From Allodiplogaster sudhausi (Eukaryota > Nematoda > Chromadorea > Rhabditida > Diplogasteridae), in the NCBI GenBank assembly GCA_945643635.1, contig CALZFC010000248.1, positions 7,063,501 through 7,127,500 on the forward strand: 64,000 nucleotides of DNA. The letters run 5' to 3'. The position numbers and the translations under genes were made by a program. The first letter of the stretch is position 1. Each line of letters starts with the position of its first letter. Below are positions 48,042 to 59,470 of this stretch, one piece after another. The notes under the pieces were generated by a model. That model was not told the origin of the DNA and did not search any database. It saw only the letters and a list, made by a program, of their open reading frames with translations.

Positions 48042-49156
48042 GATGGCAGCGGTAGTGCTTTTTCTATCTTCTTCTTCTCTTTTCCACCTGATTTGCCATT
48101 AAATTATGCATATATAAATTAAAGATGTGATGTTTCCATGTCTTTTGTTTGCTCTGCTCTCATTTCATTGTAGTTTAGGTATTTACATATATAGGCCTAT
48201 ATGAATGCAACATCTGAAAAACACCTCACTATCTTGGAACGCTCTATTTAAGCACTTTATTCATAGAAAGACGGCGTTTATGAGAGCCATTTACCTGAAT
48301 TTGCGAATGAATGTGAAATGTTAAGAAGAGAAAGAAGAATAAAGAGACAATGAGAAGGCACAAAAAAAGGAAAGACGCGAAGAGACTCATAACCTGCATA
48401 GAGCTCGGCCCGTTTGGCTCACATCCACAGCTTTAATGACATGGACTGAGCACGAAAGAGAGCGATAAAATGGAGAAGCGATAGAGGAAAAGTTCAAGAT
48501 CGAGGCCGAGAGAGAGTTCGATTTTGAGAGAAGCCTGAGAAGATAAGACAAGAATTGAAAAGAAAACGGGTGAAACTCCTCCGACGGAGAGATCCTTACC
48601 CAAACAAGGAGGAGTGAGGATGGGAAAGACAGCCGGCCTATTCCATAGAAAGTCCACTAGAATTGCTTTTGTCTTTTTATGCTTTCAGTGAGTGATAAAA
48701 TGCTGCCCATTACGTTGTGCCTTCTTCAGTGAGGAGGATTTAAGGCACTCCTCTCCCAGTGAAGACACCTTGCTTACAACAACTTTGTACTGTTCTCGTG
48801 CTAATAATATTAAATTAATCTGCTACTAATTTTCCTCGTTGGTTCTGACAATTTCTCGTTTTCCTAGAAAGCGAACCAATTAAGCAATATGCCCATTTCT
48901 GCTCTCATTTATCATGACAGCGGTAATCTTCCTTTTAGCCCCTCCAATTTCCAATTTATTACCTATTTCTACTATCTTTGACTTTCTTATTTTAGCTCTT
49001 TGATTTCTCGCGCGGTCGTTTTCATATTTTAAGAATATGTATATATGTGTCTCTTACGATTAATTAAACATGACAATTAAATTACGAGTAATTAATTACT
49101 TAATTAATTAATTAATTGGCAATTATAAATTATTGCAGTAAAGTAAAGAAGAAGCC
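48042..49156. other. Intergenic stretch without a supported gene
   Basis: Mixed unique sequence with short TTAATTAATTAATTA runs near 49095-49120. An open frame at 48433-48657 (minus) has no domain or splice context. Confidence 0.5.
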
Positions 49157-50657
49157 ATGATGCGCCTCGCTGCCTCGCTCGCCTTCCTCGCCTCGCTTGC
49201 CATGGCACTGACGCCGAATGAGAAGCTCAAGAAGTGCTGCGGCACCATCTCGGGCGACGACATCGACAAGGGATGCCTCCAGAGATTCTGCGACTTCAAG
49301 TCCATCACGCAGACTAATGTTAGAGAGAGAGAGAGAGAGGGGGAGATGGAGAGAAATATGGTAGTGAGAGCGAGAGAGGAAGTAAGAGAGAGAGAAAGAG
49401 GGGGAGAAATAGAGAAGTGAGAGAGCGAGGGAGAAACGGAAATGAGAGAGGGAAAAGGAATGATCAATTTGTCGGGAGCACATTGAGGGGCAGCCCAATT
49501 AGAGATTCCGGCTTCGCAGCACAGATTGCATAGAATTTCGACTTTTAACTCTTTAATCTTTTTCATAAAATGCACCGTGTCTGATACTTAATTCATAAAA
49601 CGCACATGGCAGGTCCTGAACTTCCTCGACAAGTGCTCCGACAAGGGCGGCACCGTTGGCCAGATGTGGGATTGCGCGTCGCTCCGTCACGATCACACCG
49701 AGTGCTGCAAGGTATGGCTATTTCCATATAATACCCCCCCCCCTCCTCCCCCTTTTAGTTGATTATTAATTATGGTATGAAATATATTTAATAATCATAT
49801 TACTTCATCCTCTTATTATCATATATTTTTTTTTAATATTATTACATAATTTTATTTATCGTTTGTTTGCAATGAAGGCACGATCGAAAAGTTTTTTGGC
49901 CGAAAGAGAAATCGAGTGAACTGAAAAAAACACGTTAAAACGGCGTTAAAGCGGATAAGGCTTAAGCTTAAGCTAGCCTTAGCCTTAGCATATAGCCTAA
50001 ACCTTAACATTAACCTTATTCTTCGCGCTCTTAAGAGAGCCGGCGTCGAGGGCAAGTGCCTCGCGTACTGCGCCGCGTCGAAGGGGGTGCCGACCAACTA
50101 CCTCGACTACGTCTTCTGCACCGAGTCCTTCAACGAGATCAAGACCTGCTTCGAGGAACATCTCGACAAGCATGACGCTTATGATCATAAGGTAATAAGG
50201 CTAAGGAATTAAAGCTAGGAAACTAAGGCTAATGAATTCAGGCTGGGGAATTAAGGCTAAGGAATTAATTATAAGGTAATATGAAGCATGATGCCTGTGA
50301 ATATAGGGTCCTAAGACTGAGGAATTAAGGCTATGGAAGTAATCATAAGGTAATATGAAGCATTACGCCTATGAATATAAGGTAATAAGGCTAAGGAATT
50401 AAGGCTAGAAATTAAGGCAAAGGAATTAAGGCTAATTGTAAGGAATTGATTATAAGGTAATATGGCTAAGACAGTAAGACCATTAGGCCACTTAGGCGAC
50501 AAGGCTAAGATCGTATATAAAAATGTATAAGGATACAAAATTGCAAGACAACTTTATTTATCACTCACAGGATTGATCAATGATTTAAATTCATCGAAAT
50601 ATATGGAAATAATAAATTAAATAATTTCTATTCTTCTTTTTCCAGAACAAGCACTAA
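49157..50657 (+). CDS. DB-module secreted protein 1
   Basis: Four exons, 49157-49318, 49613-49711, 50036-50191 and 50646-50657, encode 142 residues. A signal peptide ([17 protein letters not shown]) is followed by the nematode DB-module cysteine pattern: [50 protein letters not shown] and [11 protein letters not shown] modules are secreted cysteine-rich domains found in nematodes and thought to be disulphide-bonded. Their biochemical role is not established. The start follows directly after AAAGAAGAAGCC and an AT-rich leader. The second DB gene lies 2.5 kb downstream in the same orientation and shares exon order, so the pair is a local duplication. The final exon is only four codons (NKH and stop). 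Confidence 0.88.
49320..49455. repeat. GA tract in DB gene 1 intron 1
   Basis: The donor itself runs into the repeat: GTTAGAGAGAGAGAG. Confidence 0.9.
49940..50540. repeat. GGCTAAGG-type degenerate repeats flanking DB gene 1 exon 3, in opposite orientation
   Basis: Upstream of exon 3 (49955-50025) the strings are GCCTTAGCCTTAGC and CCTAAACCTTAAC. Downstream (50192-50540) they are AAGGCTAAGGAATTAAGGCT and variants in a roughly 14-base rhythm. The two sides are complementary. Confidence 0.7.
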
Positions 50658-51139
50658 CTGCCTTGCGAAACAACGAATTGAGACGATGTTCACGAGACAT
50701 ATCACGAAGCTCCTGCTTGAAATATATTCGTTATTTATTATTTTATACAACCTTTAGTCTTATATGTTTTTTCTTCGTGTAATTGTTGATTGTTCTACGA
50801 ACATATCAGCTTCTTTTCATTCTGCTTATGCGATAAATAATAAATAATATATGTAGTTTCAAAAGTGTTTTCTTCTGGAGTATGAGACAAAAATAGTTCG
50901 ACAAGACGAAACTTTGACAGATTGGAAATAATGTGTTTCGCAATTCTTCTTATCTTTTCATATTTGCGGCAGGCTGCTATCTACAGCAGGAAAAGGAGAA
51001 AGGGGCTGCAAGAAAGTTGTGTGGAGCAAGAAAGTGATCGAACGTATTGGTTGAGACTGTGACAAACAGCAAAAAAGAAAAAAAGAGTGAGCGTTTAAGG
51101 GGGAGAAACAGAGAGGGAGAGAGAGAGAAAGAGAAATAA

Positions 51140-51172
<33 letters not shown>

Positions 51173-51360
51173 TAGAGAAAGAGAGAGATATGATAGAAAA
51201 AGAGAGCAGAGCGGCAGACAAAGTTTAGCCTGGAAGCGGATTGTGCCCAAGGGGGAAGGCAGCATAAGCAGCACTTGCGGATCGGCTAAGCTCGAAAATG
51301 CCCGGCGAAAATGACACACCATTTCAATCCGCTCTTTTTACCACCTCAGAATAGGTTCTT

Positions 51361-51395
<35 letters not shown>

Positions 51396-52613
51396 CTTTC
51401 TCTCTGTCCCTCTCCCTCTCGTTTTCTCCCTGTCTCTTTCACATCTCTCTCTCTGTCTATTTCTCGTATCTCTCTCTCTCTGCCTATTTCTCCTCTCTCT
51501 CTCTCTCTTTAGCTGTCGCTCTGTCTCACTATCTCTCTTATTCTCTAACGCTTTCTTAATATCTCTCTTTCTCTTTCTCTCCATCTCTCCTGCCATCTGA
51601 AACCAACTGTAGCATTTGACACGAGCACAAAAAAGAAGAAGAGAGGGAGAGAGAGAGAATAAGACATCCGCATCCTAGCGCGAAATTGCTACAACACCTA
51701 TTCTATTCAAGGTTGGTTGTACAGTTACCGGTTCCAGTGACGCGTGACTGAGTCATATAGGAATTGCCTAGAGTATGAAAGGACGCGCCCGAGGGGAGCT
51801 TCAACTCAACTTTCCTTCGAACAACTCTACTCCTCTCTCCCTCTCACCTTCAAAATAATAAGTTCGTCTTCTCTCATACCTTTCTATCAGTTTTCAGTCA
51901 CGGACTGATCTCTAATTCGGAACAGTAAATGTGTTTTGATGAGTTCTCGCTCTCTCTCTCTCTCTATCTCTCTCCCTCTCTACCTCCCACTTTTTCGCGC
52001 TCTCTCTGTCTCTCTCTATGTCTCTCTTGTGTCTTTCTGTCTGTCACTTTGTCTATCGCTCTCTCTCTCTCTCTCTCTATCTCTCTTTCTGTCTATCTCT
52101 TTGTCTGTCTCTGCCTCTCTCTCTCTCACCATCGTCGCACAACAACAATCTCAGTTCGACTTTGGCGAGTTTGGCTAACTCTGCTAGAACCAGTTCCAAA
52201 ATCACTGAAAAAAGAAGCCACATGATAAGGCGAAATCTGAAATTAGCAGCTCTTCGTATGGAAAATGTAGTAGAATCTTATAGTTCCTTCATAGTTTTTC
52301 ACATGTGTACCTCGGACAATATCCTCTGACTGTGAGTGAAATTTTGCTTTCCGAGTATTTCCACGCACTGTGTTTCCATTTTCTCTCTTTATCTCTCTTT
52401 TTGTTTCTCTATCTCTCTTTCTCTCCCTCTCGACCATTAGCAATGACTACCTGAAAAGGCCACTGAAAGCTGCTATTTATTCAAAACTGCTGACCAAAAC
52501 ATTTGGCGGACATACAGATTATGGAGATGATTTTCATTGCAAACCATTTTGTTTCTGACTCTTCTGACTTCCAAATCGCTAACTCACTTTTCTCTTTTAT
52601 TATTCAAGCTCTC

Positions 52614-52655
<42 letters not shown>

Positions 52656-53212
52656 CTCTCTCTCTCACTCGTTTCCTCTCTATCTCATTTTCGATACTCG
52701 CTCTCTTCGAACTCACATGCCATTACGCCATTGTCATATGCCATTCTCAGTTTTGCCCTTTGTTCCGCTAACATGATCAGTCAGGCTCGTCTTTCTCGCA
52801 CGTCTAAACTGGCTTATTGGCGAGAGAGAGAGAGAGAGAGAGTGAGAGAGAAATAGTGAAAGAGAGAGAGAGAGAGAAAAGACAAAGAGAGACGGAAAGA
52901 GATAGTGAGAAATTACAAGGAAAAATATCGCTTTCCGCTGGACACAGGTGTGGGGCAGTGGTAGGAAAAGGTGAAGGGATGAGAGAGTGACGCTATTTGA
53001 CTTTCTTGCAGTGTTTGGCATGATCTGGCTTTGATGGCGCTATGATTTATTATCTTTCTTTTTAAATTTCATTTTCAATTTATGCACACGATGATTCATT
53101 GTCAATTTTCATTAATTGAATTAAGAATTTAATTATTTTTATTTTCTTCCTCGTGAAGTCGACCTATCATTCATGCCGTTCAATGAATATAATCCACAAA
53201 TCAATATTAGAG
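50658..53212. repeat. Intergenic region between the DB genes, CT/GA rich
   Basis: GA at 51110-51195; CT at 51363-51595, 51945-52130, 52370-52430 and 52615-52680; GA at 52820-52905. No gene was recognised. Confidence 0.75.
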
Positions 53213-53762
53213 ATGCTGCGTGACGCGTCGCGGCAAGGCGTCGCGGTCGCCCTGGTGGCCGCCGCGATGCTTTTCACGATGGCCGATGGCCAGTGGGACT
53301 GGAATCCGTTTGCGCAGTTTGCGCAGCCGCAACAGCAGGCCTTCAACTTCTTCCAGCCCTTCCAGCAACAGCAGCAGGCGTGGCAGGGAGGACAGGGACA
53401 ATTCGGCACGCAGCGCAATCCGGAACAGATGTATGTGCTTCACTCTCTCTATCTCACTCTCTCTCTCTCCCTCTCTCATTCTCTCTTTCGCACTCTCTCT
53501 CTCTCTTTCTCTCTCAGTCTCTCTCCTTCCCTCTCTCTGTCTCTCTCTCTGTCTCTCGTTCTCTCTCTTTCTTACTGCTTGGATCTCTGTTACCTCGCTC
53601 AAAATAATCGACTGCCGTTTTTTTCCGCCGACATTTTACCAAAGCATTTTTTTCATTGAATTTCACCCGTTTGCTATCTATCCAAGCTTATACTCATTCT
53701 CTCACTCTCACACCCACACTCTCTATTTCCGTCTTTATCTTCCTACCAGTCTCTCTCTCTCT

Positions 53763-53806
<44 letters not shown>

Positions 53807-54040
53807 TCTCTCTCTCTTCTCTCCAGTTACGGCACTCCTGGTCGCCGGAACGCGAATCAGAAGCTGCGCACGTGCTGCCGTTCTCTGAAGGACGCTGACG
53901 TCGAGTGTCGTCGCCGTTACTGCGATTTTGACACCTTCACCGGAGGACAGGTTAGATCGGGAGGGGAAGCAGAGAAGAGCCTGCCGTACTTCATCGTTTC
54001 CTTTCAATGATTTTACTAGTGCACTTCCATATTAGACAAG

Positions 54041-54078
<38 letters not shown>

Positions 54079-54756
54079 AGATGTATTTGTAGCTGGTTTT
54101 TACTCTATCTAGAGCCATTTTTATCACCCGCCCCCTTCTCGCTCTCTCTGGCTCTCTCGCTCTCAATCTTTCTTAGGTCCTCGGCTTCCTTGGCCAGTGC
54201 GTATCGAAGGGTCCAACGGTCGGCCAGATGTGGGACTGCGCCAGCTCACGAGCCGATCATCGGGAATGCTGCCAGCGGCAGGGGGTATTTTATTTATCTC
54301 TTTATTACAATTATAAATTGCACCAGCTACTATTTTGTTTTGTATTTTATGCATTTTTTTATGGTTTAACTTAATTTTTCTTACCTATGAACCCAATGAG
54401 CATGGAAAATTGTTTATCACAATGCCACAATATGTGCAGTCTACTTACATATGTACATATGTTACATCATATGTATGTAGTACATAAGTAGGTTGCACAT
54501 ATTAGCAGCCAGAAGATAATCCTTGAAATTTTTTAATACACAAAATTTTTTGTTGTTGAAAAAAAACATTGTTTAAAATCATAATAGTAATAATAATGGT
54601 CAGGTGCTCCCGGCGTGCATGGCGTACTGCGAGACGACGAACGGCGTGCCAACCGACTACGTCAAGTATGCCTTCTGCATCGGCCAGTTCGACCGCATAC
54701 GCAACTGCTTCCGCGAGCATCTCGACACGCATCCGAACATCAAGGGAGACACGTAA
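53213..54756 (+). CDS. DB-module secreted protein 2
   Basis: Four exons, 53213-53430, 53827-53950, 54177-54284 and 54604-54756, encode 200 residues. The chosen Met starts a clear signal peptide ([18 protein letters not shown]). An in-frame Met lies upstream at 53153, but AATATTAG just before 53211 looks like a trans-splice acceptor. A Gln/Phe-rich spacer not present in DB protein 1 follows ([17 protein letters not shown]). The DB module then shows [51 protein letters not shown] and RNCFREHLD. Segments VGQMWDCAS and CxAYCxxxxGVPT are nearly identical in the two DB proteins. Stop TAA at 54754-54756. Confidence 0.88.
53440..53826. repeat. CT tracts in DB gene 2 intron 1
   Basis: CT runs at 53440-53570 and 53745-53825. 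The second one leads into the acceptor CTCTCCAG of exon 2. Confidence 0.9.
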
Positions 54757-54763
54757 TTCAGGC

Positions 54764-54796
<33 letters not shown>

Positions 54797-54928
54797 AGAG
54801 AGAACAAGAGGGAGAAAAAGATAGAGAAAAAGAGAGAGATCAAGAGACAGAGATGCAGAGAGAACGAGAAATGTGATAGAGAGAGAGCGTGAGCAAGAGA
54901 GAGAGAGAGAGAAAAAGAGAGAGAGATT

Positions 54929-54963
<35 letters not shown>

Positions 54964-56139
54964 GTCCCGCCAAGACTATTTAGATGTCACTAGCTCCTGA
55001 TTTAAGATTAAATTGATCCTTGATCTCTGAGAGTTCTCCTATTACATAATGCATGATTAAAGAACACCAATCTATATTTTCAACAACAGAAAACATTCAT
55101 AAGTGATCGTATACGAGCGTGCCTTTCCCTAACCATTACATTTATCTCAACGAACGATTTAATCGCGTGTGGCAAAGCACAGTTTACAATGAAAAGTATA
55201 TTACCTATTGGTAAGAATGTGTTTGTTTTGTAGTGAAAAGGAACTTCATATGTACATATAGCGCTGACTTCTTCAGGAAAGCTCGTTATCTAACAATAAG
55301 TCCATTTAGAAGAGCAAAATTATGAGCTTTAGACTTGGTTGGTTAATGAATGTATAATAGACGCACATGTACACATTTATGTATATTTCTTGTCGTTGAT
55401 TGCACAATAATGTTTCTTTTTTCTCACGATCAGCCTGATCGGAATAAAGTTTCGAAATATTTTATCTCGACATCAACATTCTTGCGGAAATGACGCCGAA
55501 CGAAAACGTTGCTCAACGTGGAGCGCACAAACCCATTTTTTCATGACTTAAGCAATTGCACTAGTCACTTATACACCTTTATGTTCATATGTGAATTATT
55601 CAGCAAAGTAAAAAGACGGTGTTTTTGAGAGAAACCGAATATCAATTCTAGTGACAACCCAACCTTGCACTTCAATACTCTTATTACTAACTCGTTTATT
55701 ATTTTCTGTCGTTCCCTTACGTCACTCAAACTACATTACTTGGACATTAAACTTCTCACTAGCTAACCTCAAGTTATTTTCTATAGCGGAAACTACCTCG
55801 GGATATGCTCTCTTAGCCAGAACACTTTCATGAGTGGCAGCGTTATATTTGGGATTGACCTCATATTCTAGATTCTCCGAAATGTTCAAGAACAAAGGTA
55901 TAAAGTGTTGATGAAATTCGCGGTAATCTCGCCGATGAAAATTTGCACGGTTTCGATCTTGCGAATATGAATATAGAGAGCCCCGCTACCTTCTTAATGC
56001 CAGAATGAATGTTACTGAAGAAGACTGAAGTATACTGTTCTGTAGGCCATCTTTCATAAAATGTAGTTTCCACAATTCGAATACATCAAATTTATTAATT
56101 GCATACAAATTAGCACTGCGATTTTTCCAACGATACAGG
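54757..56139. other. Intergenic stretch beginning with a GA tract
   Basis: GA-rich DNA at 54762-54962 starts nine bases after the DB gene 2 stop. The rest is unique AT-rich sequence with no supported gene. Confidence 0.6.
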
Positions 56140-56825
56140 TTAGCCTAGGCCGAATGTCCCGAACATCGCACCCCAGACTTCTAGCGCCTCTTTTCCGAGG
56201 TCTTCGAAGAATCCGAGCTGCTGGATGTGGCCGACGCGGGGGGCGTCAATCGCCTTGTCCATAACCTTCTTGAGCTCGGCCAACTTCTCATCCGTTGGCA
56301 CAGGCCCTCCCTCCTTTCCCGCCTGTAACGCGTCCCGTATAAATTATCGTCAAATGAGAGTAAATAAACATGTACCCGTTTTGAGAATCGATCGTTTGAT
56401 TGGTACTTATATATTATCAAATATTCCCGAAGAGCTCCTCAAATGCCCAAGATCTCCTATTCGTACAATCATGGAGACAAAAGCTAAGGCAACCACTCAC
56501 CAAGGCAAGGATGGCTGGCTTGATCTTGTCGAAATCCTTCAGCTCTCTGTATGCGCCAATGAGGTCGTTGATTTCGTCCTGGGAGACTTTAGAGCCTCCT
56601 TCGGCTGTCAGGCAGCTGAAAGTAAAGAAAATCATATATAACTATTCTTCGCTTTTGGATTCCTTAAAAGTAGCTCTCTACAATGAATAACGATGTAGTA
56701 GTAACTAACGATAAGCTATTTCACAGAAGGATTACATATAACTAGCAAAAGAAAGGCTAGAAATATTACTTTGCAGTGACGAACAGCACTGCCGCTAGCA
56801 GAAGCAGAGAAGCGATAGTCTGCAT
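56140..56825 (-). CDS. Small secreted protein family, copy A (intact)
   Basis: Three exons, 56825-56770, 56615-56501 and 56322-56140, give 117 residues. The signal peptide is MQTIASLLLLAAVLFVTA. The mature part has one Cys near its start (NCLTAEGGSK), then the conserved IGAYRELKDFDKIKPAILAL, then PVPTDEKLAELKKVMDKAID, HIQQLGFFEDLG and a short amphipathic C-terminal helix ending GLG. I do not recognise a named domain. The mature chain looks almost entirely helical and has a single Cys, so it would not be disulphide-knotted. It belongs to a tandem family (copies A, B, D, E and fragment C) transcribed in the same direction from TATA promoters with a shared upstream motif. Confidence 0.85.
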
Positions 56826-56880
56826 GGTTCGAACTTCGTTGAGATGATGTTGTTAACGAATTTGACAGTCCAGCTCCCTC

Positions 56881-56931
56881 TCTTATACTGACTTTAGCGA
56901 GTTCTCCAGAGTGTCATATCTCGTTTGAGAG
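56881..56931 (-). promoter_or_regulatory. Promoter of copy A
   Basis: On the minus strand a CTCTGGAGAACTCGCTAAAG motif is followed by CAGTATAAGAG (TATA box). The same order and spacing precede copies B and D. Confidence 0.65.
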
Positions 56932-57039
56932 AAGCAAAGCCTTTGTTTGTGATGATATGGCGAATGACTTTTCCTTTGCGGTCACAGATTCGTTTTGAAA
57001 AAAAAAGTCGGCGTGCTCTTGTGATAGGAAATCTAACTT

Positions 57040-57390
57040 TTTCTACATATTGCCAAATCTCCTCTTGTTTCACTGGCCTCTCAGTTTCGATTGATTAATT
57101 TATTATGGTGCACATAAGGTAAGCACGCTTGTTGAGATTATAATGGTAACAGTTAAACACAGGAAAGTGCATATAATTTAGCATTATATAGCATAAATCA
57201 ATAATTATGAAGAGTCATGCAATATTGGAGTTGGTTTTTTTTGATTTGGCTATGGTGTTGAATGAGTTGGCGGTTCTTATGAACATGAATGGGATAGGGT
57301 GTTCGTTTATGATTCGCCGAATCATTCCACCTTTTCGTCACTTTCTATTAATGGTATGACCAGGTGAAGTACTTGCGTGTACTTGTTTTC
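57040..57390. repeat. Family upstream block, copy near gene A
   Basis: Contains the conserved strings CAAATCTCCTCTTGTTTCAC, GATTCGCCGAATCATTCCAC and TATGACCAGGTGAAGTACTT. Related blocks occur at about 58720-58840, 59265-59400, 60605-60735, 62090-62180 and 62335-62475. Confidence 0.7.
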
Positions 57391-57624
57391 TTCTTTTATA
57401 TCCTTATTATATCAGCACAAATTGCCAAAGCTACAAAGTGCCCGCGGCGTTTTCCGACCCGCAGCCAAAAATATATAAAATATAATTTATTCTGTGTGAA
57501 CTGAAGTCATGAAGACCAGAGCTTTAATCAAAACATATGTAGTTTCCACAATTCAAATATAAAAAAATTTATTTATTGCCTACATACATACATATTAACA
57601 TTGCGATTTTTTCAAGGAGACAGA

Positions 57625-58545
57625 TTAGCCGAGAATACCTAAAAGTGAACCCAAGAGCCATTCCATTGCATCGAGCTTCTGGATGTGGCCATCACTCGGG
57701 GCGCCAACCGCCATGTCCAGAACCTTCTTCACCTCCGCCAACTTCTCTTCCGTGGGCACCGGCATTCCCTCCTTTTCCGCCTGTAATGCGTCCCGTAAGT
57801 TATACTGTATATCGTCAATAGAGAGTAATTAAACAATGGAGCCCATCTTGAGAAATGATCGCTTGGTTGATCCTCAGGCGATGCGCGCTTCTTCAAGAAT
57901 ATTAATTAACAGCGCGGGATAATTTAGCTCATATATGGCTGCTACGCAAACTCGGAATTCGAGTGAACTCGAAATCGGCGGGAACGTACACGTAATGCTA
58001 TAGCATAGTGGGCTGTAACGTAGAGACGAGCGCCAGTTAGGATCGCAACGCCTGGAGATTAGCTAGCAGGATTACACCGCACGAATTCTTTGAGGCCGAA
58101 AGCCCATGGTAGATTATCAAAAAGCACTATCACCGAGTCAAAAAAGGCAATTCCTTTTTCAGACACTCACCAAGACAAGGACGGCTGGCTTGATCTTATC
58201 GAAATCCTTTAGCTCTCTGTATGCGCCGACGAGTTCGTTGACTTCGTCCTGGGAGACCTTGAGCCTCCATCGGCTGTCAGGCAGCGGAAAGTAAAGAAAA
58301 TCAAAAATTCCAACTTTTGCTCTTGGATTAAAGTAAATCCTCTATTGCTGTTTTTCGCTTTTGGATTCCTTAAAGCAGTAGCTCCATACACTCAATGACG
58401 ATGTAAGCGGAATGTACTGTAGTCGTTACGAGCAATAAGCTAATTCACCGAGGGTTTATTACTAGTAAAAGAAAGCCTAGAAATAATACTTTGCAGTGAC
58501 GAAGAGGACTGCCGCGAGAAGACGAAGAGACGTGGTAGTCTGCAT
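57625..58545 (-). pseudogene. Small secreted protein family, copy B (broken)
   Basis: Exon 1 (from 58545) keeps a signal peptide (MQTTTSLRLLAAVLFVTA). Exon 3 (about 57788-57625) is open and ends ILG-stop. Exon 2 (about 58297-58183) carries two lesions compared with copies A, D and E: the acceptor TTTCAG is changed to TTTCCG, and one base is missing after GGAGGCTC (CTCAAGGTCT against CTCTAAAGTCT in copy A), which shifts the frame. Either would prevent the normal product. The promoter motif is retained but its TATA box is weakened to TTTAAAAG. Confidence 0.75.
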
Positions 58546-58590
58546 GACTCTAGTTGGTTGAGATGTTGTTGTCTTGGCAGTCAAGCTCCC

Positions 58591-58643
58591 CCTTTTAAAC
58601 GGCCTTTAGCCAGTTCTCCAGAGTTCCATATCTTGTTTCAGAG
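58591..58643 (-). promoter_or_regulatory. Promoter of copy B
   Basis: CTCTGGAGAACTGGCTAAAG followed by GCCGTTTAAAAGG on the minus strand, the same layout as copies A and D. Confidence 0.55.
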
Positions 58644-59092
58644 AAGTCAACCCTTTGTTCGGTCACAGATTCATTAAAAAAAGAACGTGGTGCTCTTGTG
58701 AAAGGAAATTCTGCTATTTCATCATATTGCCAATACTCCTCTTGTCTCACCGTGGTCTCATTGTCAGTTTCGCTTATGATTCGCCGAATCATTCCACCTT
58801 TTCGTCTCTAAGTTCATGCTATGACCAGATGCGGTACTTCTGAATACTTATTTTTATTTATTTTTATATTTATTTTATCTACACAGGTTAGTGTTGGGGA
58901 ATAAATCTTTTTTTTAATCAAAGGATAATTCGTACCCCTTGATTTAAATTGCTTTGTAATTGTTTCGAATAATTATTTGAAGTACATATATACATATGTA
59001 TATGCCTATTGTTAAAACTATCTAAGAATATTTTTCTTTTCTTCATTAATAATAAATTTTGATCCACCGAACTTTGTCACTGCCTTATTTTG

Positions 59093-59169
59093 TCAACCGC
59101 CTTGTCCATGACCTTCTTGAGCTCGGCCAACTTCTCTTCCGTTGGCACCGGCTCTCCATTCTTTTCCGC
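59093..59169 (-). pseudogene. Small secreted protein family, fragment C
   Basis: Only the first two thirds of an exon 3 remain (AEKNGEPVPTEEKLAELKKV, then MDKAVD), after which homology stops. No exons 1 or 2 are present upstream. A promoter-like CTCCAGAGTGCATATCTTG remnant is seen near 59235. Confidence 0.75.
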
Positions 59170-59470
59170 CTGTAACGAGTCCCATATATAAATTATACTG
59201 CATATCGTCAATTGAGACTAAATAAACAAAGGAGTTCTCCAGAGTGCATATCTTGATAGGAAATCCTGTTTTTTTCTACATAGTGACAAATCTCCTCTTG
59301 TTTCAACTGCGTCGTCTCAGTTTCGCTTATGATTCGCCGAATCTTTCTGCTATTCGTCTCTCTCAGTTCATGGTAAGACCAGGTGAAGTACTTGTGATTA
59401 CTTATTTTCTTCTTTTGTTTCACAGACTCATTTAAAAAATAGCTTGGTGCTCTTGTGATAGGAAATTCTG

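Noticed and set aside
50192..50540. AAGGCTAAGG repeats considered as a telomere or CRISPR-like array
   Set aside because: Units are degenerate, vary in length and have no unique spacers. They lie in an intron of a eukaryotic gene, and exact TTAGGC tandem repeats are absent.
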